DNA of 49,120 nucleotides from an uncultured Emergencia sp. (GCA_937997955.1 CALLDR010000111.1:1-49120); one strand, 5' to 3'; counted from the stretch's first letter, positions 8,642 through 16,901 are shown. Program-made: numbers and translations. The notes: a model not told the origin generated them from the sequence alone.

Positions 8642-10532
8642 GGCGGAGAACAAAATCATTCGGAAGGGGATCATCGGCAGGCTCCTCAGGACTATCCGGG
8701 AATTTTACCCTGTCATGATGCCAATCACGGTGGTGTGCATCGTACTCAGCGCTGTCATCACGTCTGTTCCGGCCATCTTTATGCAGAAGGTTATCGCCGT
8801 CATAGAGGACAGCTGGCAGAGCGGGGACTGGACCGCCGTCCGGCCGAAGATCTTCGCCCTGGTAGGCATTCTGGCAGGCTTCTATATCCTGTCTCTGGTG
8901 ACTACCGTGGCGTACAGCCAGCTGATGGCGATCATCACCCAGGGAACCCTGAAGAAGCTGAGGGGAAAGATGTTTCACGGCATGCAGAGGCTGCCTATCA
9001 AATACTTTGACACCAACAATCACGGCGATATCATGAGCCACTACACCAACGACATCGACACCCTGCGTCAGATGGTATCCCAGAGCTTTCCGCAGCTGCT
9101 GATCTCCGCCATTACGGCCCTGGCGATCCTGATCATCATGCTGTACTACTGCCTGTGGCTGACCCTGGTGGTGCTGGTAGGCATCGTGCTCATGCTGACG
9201 ATCACCAAAAAGGTGGGCGGCAGCTCGGCAAGATATTTCTTTAAGCAGCAGACCGCCCTGGGCAAGGTGGAAGGCTTTGTGGAAGAGATGATGAACGGCC
9301 AGAAGGTAATCAAGGTGTTCTGCCACGAGGAGGAGAGCGAAGCCGACTTCAAAAAGCTCAACGAGAAGCTGTTTCAGGAGTCGGAGCAGGCCAACCGGTA
9401 TGCCAATATCCTGATCCCGATCCTGAACAACATCGGCAACGCGCTGTACGTCATCGTGGCCGTGGCAGGAGGTATCCTGATGCTGTGCGGCGCGCCGAAT
9501 ATCAGCTTTTCCGGCCTGGCCATCAGCATCAGCATCGTGGTGCCGTTCCTCAACATGACCAAGCAGTTTGTAGGAGCCATCAACCAGGTGTCCAACCAGG
9601 TCAACGCCGTGGTCATGGGCATGGCCGGCACCGAGAGAATCTTCGCTTTGATGGACCAGCAGGCGGAGACAGATGACGGCTGCGTGACTTTGGTCAACGT
9701 GCGGGAAGAGAACGGAACGCTGGCGGAGTGTGAAGGGCGGACCGGCATCTGGGCGTGGAAGGAGCCTCTCGAGGACGGGACCGCGGTCTATACCAGGCTG
9801 ACCGGCGACGTTAGGCTGTTCGACGTGGACTTCGCCTATGAAGAGGGAAAGACGGTCCTGCAGGACGTGAGCCTGTACGCCAAGCCGGGTCAAAAGGTGG
9901 CCTTCGTGGGCGCTACCGGCGCGGGAAAGACCACTATCACCAACCTGCTCAACCGGTTCTACGACATCGCCGACGGAAAGATTCAGTACGACGGCATCAA
10001 CATCAACAAGATCAAAAAGAGCGACCTGCGCCATGCCCTGGGGATCGTGCTGCAGGATACCAATTTGTTCACCGGAAGCGTCATGGAGAACATTCGGTAC
10101 GGCAAGCTGGACGCGTCTGACGAGGAGTGTATCGCGGCGGCAAAGCTGGCGGGGGCGGACGACTTCATCACCCGCCTGCCAGAAGGCTACAACACCCTTT
10201 TGTCGGGCAACGGCGCGAACCTTTCACAGGGGCAGCGTCAGCTTCTGTCCATCGCCAGGGCGGCGGTGGCGGACCCGCCGGTCATGATCATGGACGAAGC
10301 CACCTCCTCCATCGATACCAGAACGGAGGCCATCGTACAGCGGGGCATGGACGCGCTGATGGAAGGGCGGACCGTCTTTGTCATCGCCCACAGGCTGTCT
10401 ACCGTTAAGAACTCCGACGTGATCATCGTGCTGGACCACGGGAAGATCATAGAGCGAGGCGACCACGACGACCTGCTGGCGCAGAAGGGACAGTATTACC
10501 AGCTGTATACCGGCGCCTTTGAGCTGGAGTAG
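8631..10532 (+). CDS. ABC exporter half-transporter, catalytic subunit
   Basis: 633 residues from the ATG at 8631, with AGGCAGGTG just upstream inside the end of the preceding gene. The transmembrane domain covers about 1-330, followed by an acidic linker. The ATPase has Walker A GATGAGKTT near residue 427, signature LSQGQRQ and Walker B VMIMDEAT with the catalytic Glu present. It should pair with the upstream degenerate subunit as a heterodimer. Translational overlap supports equal synthesis. A decayed repeat begins directly after the stop. Confidence 0.9.
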   Translation: MENKAENKIIRKGIIGRLLRTIREFYPVMMPITVVCIVLSAVITSVPAIFMQKVIAVIEDSWQSGDWTAVRPKIFALVGILAGFYILSLVTTVAYSQLMAIITQGTLKKLRGKMFHGMQRLPIKYFDTNNHGDIMSHYTNDIDTLRQMVSQSFPQLLISAITALAILIIMLYYCLWLTLVVLVGIVLMLTITKKVGGSSARYFFKQQTALGKVEGFVEEMMNGQKVIKVFCHEEESEADFKKLNEKLFQESEQANRYANILIPILNNIGNALYVIVAVAGGILMLCGAPNISFSGLAISISIVVPFLNMTKQFVGAINQVSNQVNAVVMGMAGTERIFALMDQQAETDDGCVTLVNVREENGTLAECEGRTGIWAWKEPLEDGTAVYTRLTGDVRLFDVDFAYEEGKTVLQDVSLYAKPGQKVAFVGATGAGKTTITNLLNRFYDIADGKIQYDGININKIKKSDLRHALGIVLQDTNLFTGSVMENIRYGKLDASDEECIAAAKLAGADDFITRLPEGYNTLLSGNGANLSQGQRQLLSIARAAVADPPVMIMDEATSSIDTRTEAIVQRGMDALMEGRTVFVIAHRLSTVKNSDVIIVLDHGKIIERGDHDDLLAQKGQYYQLYTGAFELE

Positions 10533-10620
10533 GGCGGACTGATGCCGACTTGCTGGCTGACTGATTGACCGGACGGCGGGTCGATTTACTGATTGGCTGA
10601 TTGATTGGCTGGCTGGCCGG
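10533..10620. repeat. Degenerate GATTGGCT-type repeat after ABC genes
   Basis: After the ABC stop codon the spacer is built from words of the type CTGATTGG, TGATTGGC and GGCTGGCT with a roughly 4-bp beat. It carries no open frame of interest. A TATAAT lies at 10642-10647 and may serve the next gene, but its -35 partner is poor. Confidence 0.5.
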
Positions 10621-10740
10621 CGATGAGCCCCTGGATATTGTTATAATCAAAACCGATACAACGCGCGGCGTGCCTGGGGATTAGTCTGGGCGGAGATCGG
10701 CCTGGCCGACGATGAATCTGAATGGGGATTCACCCGGACA

Positions 10741-10785
10741 GCGGAGGACCTGGCTGCGGAAGACCGGACGGCGGAAGACCTGACT
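10741..10785. repeat. 15-bp tandem repeat, three units
   Basis: Three consecutive 15-bp units starting GCGGAAGACC or GCGGAGGACC occupy 10741-10755, 10756-10770 and 10771-10785. They lie in the leader just before the ribosome site (GGAGGA) of the tannase-like gene. Confidence 0.7.
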
Positions 10786-10812
10786 GCGGCCCGCGCGGAG
10801 GAGGATAAAACT

Positions 10813-12711
10813 ATGAAATTTCAAAAGCTGCTGCTCTGTGTCATGTTTACGCTGATCGGCGCGGCCCTGCTGACCGGATGCGGCAGCGGCGGGGACGAGG
10901 AGCAGATGCCTAAAATCGATATGACCCAATGGCAGTACAATGAGGAGCACGACGTATACTGGCAGACTGGGATTTCCTATTGCGCGGCTCCGGCAGATGA
11001 GAATTACGAGACGCTGGGAATCTATGTGCCGGGCGCTTATATGACCGGAACAGAAAACGACGATGGAACGTATACCTGCCAGGTGAATGAGGAGGGCTCC
11101 GCCGGCGGATTTACCGCGGAGACAGCGCCGATGGTGCTGCCGGTGGATACGCCGGGCTACGCGGCTATGGACGCGCCCGCGGAGTACGTGGAAACGACCT
11201 CTGCCTATACCGACGCGGGCTTTGTCTACATCTATGCCGGATGCCGCGGACGGGAAGCGGGCGCTCCGGCAGGAGTAACAGATCTGAAGGCCGCCATACG
11301 CTATGTCCGCGATAACGGAGAACTTTTGCCGGGGAGCACAGACCAGATCTACTCCTTTGGCATGAGCGGCGGCGGGGCGCAGAGCGCTTTGCTGGGTGCG
11401 ACGGGAGACAGCGAGCTGTACACGCCTTATCTGGAAGCCATCGGCGCGGTCAGCAGTACCAGCGACGCGGTAGCGGGATCCATGTGCTGGTGTCCGATTA
11501 CCAACCTGGATTACGCCAGCGAGGCTTACGAATGGAATCTGGGCGTGACCAGAACCGGGTTAGACGAGGAAATGCAGGCGCTGTCCGATGGAATGGCGGA
11601 GCAGTTCGCCCTGTATATCAATGAACTGGGCCTGAAGGATCCCGACGGGCAGCCGCTTCTCCTGGAGGCGTCCGAGGACGGCATCTATCAGGCGGGCAGC
11701 TATTACGCGTATCTCAAATCCGTCATCGAGGATTCGCTGAATCACTTCCTCTCTGATACCACCTTCCCTTATACAGCGGCCTCCGGCGGCAAGGGCGGCT
11801 TCGGCGGCAGGAATGGCCTTGGCGGCGACCTCGATGGAACGCTTGACGGTAAAGCGGACGGCGGCTTTGGCGGTAAAGACGGTCTCGGTGATAAGGACGG
11901 TTTTGGCGGCAAAGATGGTCTTGACGGCAAAGCTGATCTTGGCGGCAAAGGGCAGCCGGACGGAGATCTGCCGGAACTGGACGGGGACCTGTCGGAATCA
12001 GAAGGAGCGCAGGCTGACGGCGGCGGAAAGGAGCTTCGGACGGGAGGCCTCGGCGGCGGTGACTTTGCGGCAGACGGTATTGTCAGAAATGAGACTGCCG
12101 GAGGCATCAGCCTGAGCGGCACCTATGAAACAGCGCAGGACTACATCGACGCGCTGAACGCGGAGAAGACCTGGGTGAAGTACGACAGCGGGACCAATAC
12201 GGCGACGATAACCAGCGTCGCGGATTTTGTCAGCGCGATGAAAACAGCCTCTAAGGACCTGGGTGCTTTTGACGCGCTTGATGAATCTCAGGGAGAAAAT
12301 ATTTTGTTCGGGGACGGAGACGGCGAAGGAGACCACTTTGACGCGGTTATGGCACAGCTGCTGAAAGGAACGGATTACGAAACGGCGTTCGCAGAGGACC
12401 TGGAGCGGACGGACGCCCTGGGGACGTCGACAGCGGATCGGGTCAACATGTACAATCCGCTGTATTATCTCAGCAGTTACTATGACGGGTATCAAAGCGC
12501 CAGCGTAGCGCCTCATTGGAGAATCCGCAGCGGCATCAGCCAAAGCGACACGGCTTTGACTACAGAAGTAAACCTGGCCCTTGCCCTGGAAAACTACGGC
12601 GCCGACGTGGATTTTGAGACGGTATGGGGACAGGCCCATGTGGAGGCGGAGCGCACAGGTGACAGCACGGAGAACTTTATCGCCTGGGTAAAGGAATGTT
12701 GTCAGTCGTAG
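10813..12711 (+). CDS. Tannase-like alpha/beta-hydrolase lipoprotein with Gly-rich insert
   Basis: 632 residues. A lipoprotein signal ends in LLTGC with Cys23, so it is anchored outside the membrane. The hydrolase core has the nucleophile elbow GMSGGGA (Ser185), Asp579 in QSDTALTT and His609 in WGQAHVEAER. These match the order and surroundings of the bacterial (subtype B) tannase triad, so esterase action on gallate or other aromatic esters is likely. Between about residues 322 and 395 there is a low-complexity insert of GGKDGLG/GGFGGK type repeats followed by an acidic stretch. It probably forms a loop in the lid region; such a repeat is unusual for the family. The gene stands alone, and its substrate is not proven. 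Confidence 0.78.
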   Translation: MKFQKLLLCVMFTLIGAALLTGCGSGGDEEQMPKIDMTQWQYNEEHDVYWQTGISYCAAPADENYETLGIYVPGAYMTGTENDDGTYTCQVNEEGSAGGFTAETAPMVLPVDTPGYAAMDAPAEYVETTSAYTDAGFVYIYAGCRGREAGAPAGVTDLKAAIRYVRDNGELLPGSTDQIYSFGMSGGGAQSALLGATGDSELYTPYLEAIGAVSSTSDAVAGSMCWCPITNLDYASEAYEWNLGVTRTGLDEEMQALSDGMAEQFALYINELGLKDPDGQPLLLEASEDGIYQAGSYYAYLKSVIEDSLNHFLSDTTFPYTAASGGKGGFGGRNGLGGDLDGTLDGKADGGFGGKDGLGDKDGFGGKDGLDGKADLGGKGQPDGDLPELDGDLSESEGAQADGGGKELRTGGLGGGDFAADGIVRNETAGGISLSGTYETAQDYIDALNAEKTWVKYDSGTNTATITSVADFVSAMKTASKDLGAFDALDESQGENILFGDGDGEGDHFDAVMAQLLKGTDYETAFAEDLERTDALGTSTADRVNMYNPLYYLSSYYDGYQSASVAPHWRIRSGISQSDTALTTEVNLALALENYGADVDFETVWGQAHVEAERTGDSTENFIAWVKECCQS

Positions 12712-12735
12712 GTTGTCAGCTTTGATGCTGGGAAA

Positions 12736-12871
12736 ATACGAAACCGTGGAGCAGAAATTCGGCCGAGGGTTTCGTAAAACAGCGGAGATGCCAGATGAAT
12801 ACGAAACCGTGGAGCGGAAATTCGGCTGAGGGTTTCGTAGAACGGCGAAAAGGCCAGATGAATACGAAACC
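12736..12871. repeat. 63-bp tandem repeat with internal hairpins
   Basis: Two full 63-bp units (12736-12798 and 12799-12861) and the first ten bases of a third (12862-12871). Each full unit contains TACGAAACC and, 22 bp later, GGTTTCGTA, a perfect 9-bp inverted repeat (12737-12745 with 12768-12776; 12800-12808 with 12831-12839). The transcript would form two identical hairpins. The element lies 25 bp after the tannase stop codon. Confidence 0.85.
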
Positions 12872-13061
12872 ATCGGTCGTGTTTTCTGATCCTCAACGGG
12901 TGGATTTTCCCTCAATCGGTCAGGATCGCTATTTGCGGAATTTGCGGAGCGCTGGGTGGAACCCCAAAGAATTTGGCGGGCCTTTGTCAAGTTTGTCAGC
13001 TTTTGACCCGCTTATGGAACACGCCGCAGCGGTTTTCATGCGCAGGCCCTGGCAAGGGCAT

Positions 13062-13099
13062 TTGTAATCATTGACATTACAACTTGAGATTGCTATAAT
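13062..13099 (+). promoter_or_regulatory. Promoter and operator of the Rrf2 gene
   Basis: Consensus promoter: TTGACA at 13071-13076, a 17-bp spacer and TATAAT at 13094-13099. The inverted repeat TTGTAA-N9-TTACAA (13062-13082) covers the -35 box. The same sequence with the same spacing occurs twice at the promoter of the gene at 13979, so it is probably the operator of the Rrf2 protein encoded here. Confidence 0.85.
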
Positions 13100-13138
13100 A
13101 TACGGAGCAAATTCAGTTGATAGATGAGGATGAATACA

Positions 13139-13585
13139 ATGCAGATTTCAAGCAGATTTACCATGGCGATACACATCTTTTCCTGTATCAATACCTTTGA
13201 GAAGGAACACAAGATCACCAGCGATTTTTTAGCGGGCAGCGTAAATGTCAACCCTGTAGTCATACGAAAGCTATTGTCTCAGCTGAAGGCGGCGGGGCTT
13301 GTCAACGTGCAGAGGGGCAGCGGCGGTACGTCCATCGCGAAGCCTTTAGCGGAGATCACCCTTCTGGACATCTACAATGCGGTGGAGTGTGTCGGTAATG
13401 GGGAGCTCTTTCACTTTCACGAAAATTCCAACCAGGAATGTCCCGTGGGGCGGAACATCCACAGGATTCTCGACGGCAAGCTGGAACAGGTGCAGAGGGC
13501 CATGGAACAGGAGATGGAAAAAATCACTCTTGCCGACGTAATACGTGATACGCAGAAATGTATTGTGGAAGAAACGGAATCATAG
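13139..13585 (+). CDS. Rrf2-family transcriptional regulator
   Basis: 148 residues from the ATG at 13139 (GAGG nine bases upstream; two earlier in-frame ATGs lie too close to the ribosome site). Winged helix: MQISSRFTMAIHIF, KITSDFLAGSVNVNPVVIRKLLSQLKAAGLV, then a wing with GSGGTSIAKPL. The three closely spaced cysteines of Fe-S Rrf2 proteins (IscR, NsrR) are not present; only scattered cysteines are seen (such as QECPVG). It looks more like the cluster-free, thiol-sensing YwnA/HypR type. It probably represses itself and the downstream flavin-fold gene through the TTGTAA-N9-TTACAA sites. Confidence 0.88.
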   Translation: MQISSRFTMAIHIFSCINTFEKEHKITSDFLAGSVNVNPVVIRKLLSQLKAAGLVNVQRGSGGTSIAKPLAEITLLDIYNAVECVGNGELFHFHENSNQECPVGRNIHRILDGKLEQVQRAMEQEMEKITLADVIRDTQKCIVEETES

Positions 13586-13683
13586 GTTACAAATAAGTTG
13601 CAAATAGGTTACAAATCGATTGCGAATCGATCAAAGATAGATTATGGATCGATTGTGGACAGCTTTTAGATCGGCTGCAGATT
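13585..13683. repeat. 11-bp degenerate tandem repeat, nine units
   Basis: From the last base of the Rrf2 stop codon the spacer divides into nine successive 11-mers of the form GGTTACAAATA, drifting to GATTGCGAATC, GATTATGGATC and GGCTGCAGATT. The register is kept without gaps. The terminator follows directly. Confidence 0.75.
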
Positions 13684-13692
13684 GTCTCTTCA

Positions 13693-13735
13693 AACCAGTC
13701 CTGACCCGCAGACGCGGGGAACGGGCTGGTTTTTT
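13693..13735 (+). terminator. Rho-independent terminator after Rrf2 gene
   Basis: Long stem: AACCAG pairs with CTGGTT, and an inner CCCGC-agac-GCGGG hairpin sits between. A run of six T residues follows. It is placed well to end the Rrf2 transcript. Confidence 0.85.
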
Positions 13736-13863
13736 GCGTGGCGGCTCATTAGACCGCTGCAGAAATTTGAGATAAAGACGGCAGTAAGAGTTATAGAGAG
13801 AGGCGCTGTGGTGAATAATATGTGAAGGAAAGAAAAGTTGATTAATTTTCAAAAAAAACTTGA

Positions 13864-13926
13864 TGTAACTATTGACATTACAACTGCATCGTGCTATACT
13901 CTTGTTGTAATCAAGAAAGTTACAAC
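13864..13926 (+). promoter_or_regulatory. Promoter with two TGTAA-N9-TTACA operators
   Basis: TTGACA at 13872-13877, 17-bp spacer, TATACT at 13895-13900. One inverted repeat, TGTAA-N9-TTACA (13864-13882), overlaps the -35 box exactly as at the Rrf2 promoter. A second, GTTGTAA-N9-TTACAAC (13904-13926), lies just after the start of transcription. Two-site repression by the upstream Rrf2 protein is likely. Confidence 0.85.
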
Positions 13927-13978
13927 AACTACTGTTTCTCTCAAGCAGTGAAATGAAGAATAAAGGAGGACATAGACC

Positions 13979-14380
13979 ATGTCAGAAGTATCAAAGTTTT
14001 TAGAGGCAAATCCTGTACAGTACCTGGCAACCGTAGGCCGTGACGGAAAGGCTAAGTGCCGTCCGTTCATGTTCAGCTTTGAAAAAGAAGGCAAGCTGTG
14101 GTTCAACACAGGCAACCAGAAAGATGTTTATAAGGACATGCAGGCGAACCCTAATGTTGAGATCTGCATTTCTTCTCCGGAATTTGAGTGGATTCGCATC
14201 AGCGGCAAGGCTGTCTTTGTAGATGACAGAGCGATCAAAGAGGCTGCTCTGGAAAACCCTATCGTAAAGGGCAACTACGAGACTGCTGACAACCCGACCT
14301 TTGAGGTGTTCTATCTGGCAGAAGCGAAAGCGGTAATCGCTGACTTCTCCGGCAACCCGCCTAGAGAGTACTCCTTCTAA
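13979..14380 (+). CDS. Pyridoxamine 5'-phosphate oxidase-fold family protein
   Basis: 133 residues with the split-barrel flavin-binding pattern: VQYLATVGRDGKAKCRPFMFSFEKEGKLWFNTGNQKDVYKDMQANPNVEIC. It is half the size of true PdxH and belongs to the small FMN or F420-type group whose substrates are mostly unknown. It is preceded by GGAGG and by the double-operator promoter shared with the Rrf2 gene, so a redox or electrophile stress role is plausible. It appears monocistronic, ending in a GC-rich stem-loop. Confidence 0.85.
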   Translation: MSEVSKFLEANPVQYLATVGRDGKAKCRPFMFSFEKEGKLWFNTGNQKDVYKDMQANPNVEICISSPEFEWIRISGKAVFVDDRAIKEAALENPIVKGNYETADNPTFEVFYLAEAKAVIADFSGNPPREYSF

Positions 14381-14402
14381 CATTCGGAAGATCATTTCAC
14401 GG

Positions 14403-14431
14403 TGCCCCGCAAGCGACAGGTTTGCGGGGCA
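14403..14431 (+). terminator. GC-rich stem-loop after oxidase-fold gene
   Basis: TGCCCCGCAA pairs with TTGCGGGGCA around an eight-base loop, 22 bp after the stop codon. Only a poor T tract (TTCTC) follows, so it may be a weak terminator or an mRNA-stabilising structure. Confidence 0.6.
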
Positions 14432-14441
14432 TTCTCATATA

Positions 14442-14501
14442 GATTTGCCTATGAGGCTGCTTATGGATTTGTCCATTGGGTTTGTCCCTTGCGTTTGCCC
14501 G
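14442..14501. repeat. 12-bp degenerate repeat
   Basis: Five 12-bp steps beginning with GATTTGCCTATG show a repeated (G)TTTG(C/T)CC core. The pattern fades through 14502-14600, where GATT/AGAT words continue. No gene is seen in the 237-bp spacer. Confidence 0.5.
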
Positions 14502-14617
14502 AAGCGGGTTTGCGATTGGCGCGAAAGGGGCATATATCATATGGATTTTATAGATTGCACAGAACATGTAGATTACATAGATCGTATATGAAGGGGTCAT
14601 AGCAGAGGAGGGTAGAT

Positions 14618-15391
14618 ATGACACAGACGGAAAGAAGAAAATATTTAATACAGGAGCTGCTTCGAGAGCAGCCTCAGTATCGGAATATGGAAATTCCAGA
14701 GAGCGCGCAGGATCAGAAGAATCTTCTGCGTTCGCTGTTCAATATCCGCATGCCGGAACCTGTTTCTGAGGAGTTTCTGCAGGTACAGGACGCCTATCTG
14801 CAGGGCGAGGCGGCGGAAAAGGGCGTTACGGATCTTGCCGATCTGACGCCGATAGAGGAGGGCATCTATCTCTGGCAGGGGGATATTACGACGCTGAAAT
14901 GTGACGCCATCGTCAACGCCGCCAACAGCCAGATGCTGGGCTGTTTTTATCCGTGCCACGGCTGCATCGACAATGCTATCCACACCTTTTCCGGCGTGCA
15001 GCTGCGGGCCGCCTGCGCGGATTTGATGAAGGAGCAGGGGCACAGTGAGCCCACGGGCACGGCGAAGATCACGCCCGCCTACAATCTGCCCTGCCGCTAT
15101 GTGCTGCACACGGTAGGCCCCATCATCACCGGGGTGGTGACCAAGAAAGATGAACAGCTGCTGGCTTCCTGTTACCGTTCCTGTCTGGAGCTGGCGGAAC
15201 AAAACCAGGTGGAGAGCATCGCCTTTTGCTGCATTTCCACGGGAGAATTCCACTTCCCAAATAAGCGGGCGGCGGAGATCGCCGTGAAGACGGTGAGAGA
15301 ATACAGACAGGAGAGACAGAGCAAAATGGAGGTGATATTCAATGTTTTTAAAGAAACAGACCTGCGCATCTACCGACAGCTGCTCGGATAA
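14618..15391 (+). CDS. Zinc-dependent macrodomain ADP-ribosyl hydrolase
   Basis: 257 residues. A helical N-terminal region (about 1-70) precedes the macrodomain, which carries AIVNAAN at residues 97-103. The stretch CFYPCHGCIDNAIH (from Cys109) supplies Cys109, His114 and Cys116, the zinc set of the class linked to SirTM sirtuins, and a CCISTGEFHFP loop follows near residue 205. Proteins of this class remove ADP-ribose from proteins. The following SirTM gene starts inside this gene, a pairing known from several Firmicutes. So it probably reverses the modification made by SirTM. Confidence 0.9.
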   Translation: MTQTERRKYLIQELLREQPQYRNMEIPESAQDQKNLLRSLFNIRMPEPVSEEFLQVQDAYLQGEAAEKGVTDLADLTPIEEGIYLWQGDITTLKCDAIVNAANSQMLGCFYPCHGCIDNAIHTFSGVQLRAACADLMKEQGHSEPTGTAKITPAYNLPCRYVLHTVGPIITGVVTKKDEQLLASCYRSCLELAEQNQVESIAFCCISTGEFHFPNKRAAEIAVKTVREYRQERQSKMEVIFNVFKETDLRIYRQLLG

Positions 15392-16214
15392 GACAGAAAG
15401 ACTGAAGCAGGAAATCCAATCGGCGGACGCCGTTTTGATCGGCGCGGGAGCGGGCTTGTCCACCTCCGCGGGACTGACTTATTCCGGCGAGCGGTTTTAC
15501 CGGTATTTCTCCGACTTTCATGAGAAGTACGGCATTAACGACATTTACTCCGGGGGATTTTACCCCTATAAGACGCTGGAAGAGTATTGGGCGTGGTGGA
15601 GCCGCCACATCTACTACAACCGCTACGACGTGGCGCCGGGCAAACCGTATACTGATCTGCTGGCTTTGGTCGCGGACAAAGATTACTTTGTTCTGACCAC
15701 CAACGTGGACCATCAGTTCCAGCTTGCGGGCTTTGATAAAACGCGGCTGTTTTACACCCAGGGGGATTACGGCCTCTGGCAGTGCGTCAAGCCCTGCCAC
15801 GAGAAAACCTATGACAACGAGGCGGTCGTCCGGCAGATGATCGCGGAGCAAAAGGACATGCGCATTCCGACGGATTTGATTCCGAAATGTCCGGTCTGCG
15901 GCGCGCCGATGACCATGAACCTGCGCAGCGACAACACCTTTGTGCAGGACGAGGGCTGGTACGCGGCGGCAGAGAGGTACAATGATTTCCTCCGTCGTCA
16001 TAAAAAGGACCATGTGCTGTATCTGGAGCTGGGGGTAGGGGCCAACACGCCCGGCATTATAAAATACCCGTTCTGGCAGATGACAGCGAGGAACAAAAAT
16101 GCCGTTTACGCCTGTCTGAATTTCGGGGAGGCCTTCTGCCCGAGGGAGATCCAAAAGCAGGCTATCTGTATCGATGGGGATATCGGAGAGATTTTGGATA
16201 AGCTGCAGCATTGA
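15342..16214 (+). CDS. SirTM-class sirtuin (protein ADP-ribosyltransferase)
   Basis: 290 residues. Rossmann motif GAGAGLSTSAG begins at residue 34. The usual TQNID motif is TTNVD (Asn121, Asp123), and the deacetylase His is replaced by Gln140 in TQGDYG, the mark of class M sirtuins that ADP-ribosylate proteins. A zinc site is likely from Cys148/Cys152 and Cys183/Cys186. The ATG at 15342 has a full GGAGGTGAT ribosome site five bases upstream and lies 50 bp inside the macrodomain gene, so translation is coupled. In known systems the target is a lipoylated GcvH-like carrier with LplA2; neither is visible here. Confidence 0.9.
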   Translation: MFLKKQTCASTDSCSDKTERLKQEIQSADAVLIGAGAGLSTSAGLTYSGERFYRYFSDFHEKYGINDIYSGGFYPYKTLEEYWAWWSRHIYYNRYDVAPGKPYTDLLALVADKDYFVLTTNVDHQFQLAGFDKTRLFYTQGDYGLWQCVKPCHEKTYDNEAVVRQMIAEQKDMRIPTDLIPKCPVCGAPMTMNLRSDNTFVQDEGWYAAAERYNDFLRRHKKDHVLYLELGVGANTPGIIKYPFWQMTARNKNAVYACLNFGEAFCPREIQKQAICIDGDIGEILDKLQH

Positions 16215-16547
16215 TGAATTTCTAATAAAATATAGATAAAAATATAAATAAATATATTAATTGATATATTAACGAACATGTTAACATTAGCCGCTTGCCT
16301 GTCATATATAAGCTGATACTGCAAGATCAGGCTGCATGGTTTAAGGTATCGAGCTGTTTGCCAGCTGGTTTGTGAAGCTGGAATTATGCGGATCATCATA
16401 ATCTCGATACGAGAAAGCGAAGGCTTGGCTATTCTAAAATGCGATTTTCGATTAGCCAGGAAAATGCTGAAGATCGCCTTGAAATCGGGCGAGACCGAAT
16501 AAGGCAAGGTATATAAAACAACTGAAAACACGGCGTTCAGCCAGCTT

Positions 16548-16578
16548 AACCAGTCGGAAGGGTTTCGGCTGGTTTTTT
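16548..16578 (+). terminator. Rho-independent terminator
   Basis: AACCAGTCGGAA pairs imperfectly with TTTCGGCTGGTT around GGG, and the stem is followed by TTTT. It lies 334 bp after the SirTM stop and could end that transcript or a separate structured RNA from 16.4 kb. Confidence 0.75.
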
Positions 16579-16635
16579 ATGCCTATGGCAAGGAAAAATT
16601 TTCCATAGTCAGTCTTCTCTGGCGGCTTTTCATAT

Positions 16636-16691
16636 GCCGGCACGGAAATGTCGGCATACAAGTGTCAGCACGAAAATGTCGGCATGCAAAC
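16636..16691. repeat. 14-bp tandem repeat, four units
   Basis: Four 14-bp units of GTCGGCA-C-AAAT type occur at 16636-16649, 16650-16663, 16664-16677 and 16678-16691. Alternate units are most alike, so the higher-order unit may be 28 bp. Confidence 0.75.
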
Positions 16692-16901
16692 GCGGCACGA
16701 TGGCTGAGAGAAAAATGAAGGGCAAAAAATACAGGGTAAAAATAGAATTGTTATAGCTTCCTTGACATATTCATAATAAACTGTGCTTTGGTGGAAATAA
16801 TTGTATAATAAAGTATCTTGCTGGAAGCAGGGCGGTGTGGTAAGATATAGGAAAGCCAGAAACGCGCGTTCTTGTAGTCATTGACACAAGGAGGAAAAAA
16901 T

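Larger units (their letters stand above)
16215..16901. other. Long gene-free spacer with hairpins
   Basis: No supported gene is seen in about 690 bp. After an AT-rich stretch (16217-16280) there are two consecutive large inverted repeats. The first is GGCTA...TAGCC (about 16422-16463) with an inner AAAAT-gcg-ATTTT. The second is GCCTT...AAGGC (about 16474-16505) with an inner TCGG...CCGA. A terminator follows at 16548-16578 and a 14-bp repeat at 16636-16691. A TATAAT near 16802 and TTGACA words precede the broken RhuM gene. The hairpins plus terminator could be a small RNA, but no known family is recognised. Confidence 0.5.

Noticed and set aside
8541..10034. 497-codon antisense frame opposite the second ABC gene
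   Set aside because: It is a His/Asp-rich mirror of the ABC coding strand, with no family signature.
11769..12122. Antisense proline/serine-rich and plus-frame lysine-rich frames across the tannase insert
   Set aside because: They are shadows of the glycine-rich repeat and have no ribosome site.
12736..12871. CRISPR array
   Set aside because: The repeated unit has no variable spacers; whole 63-bp units repeat, and no cas gene is present.
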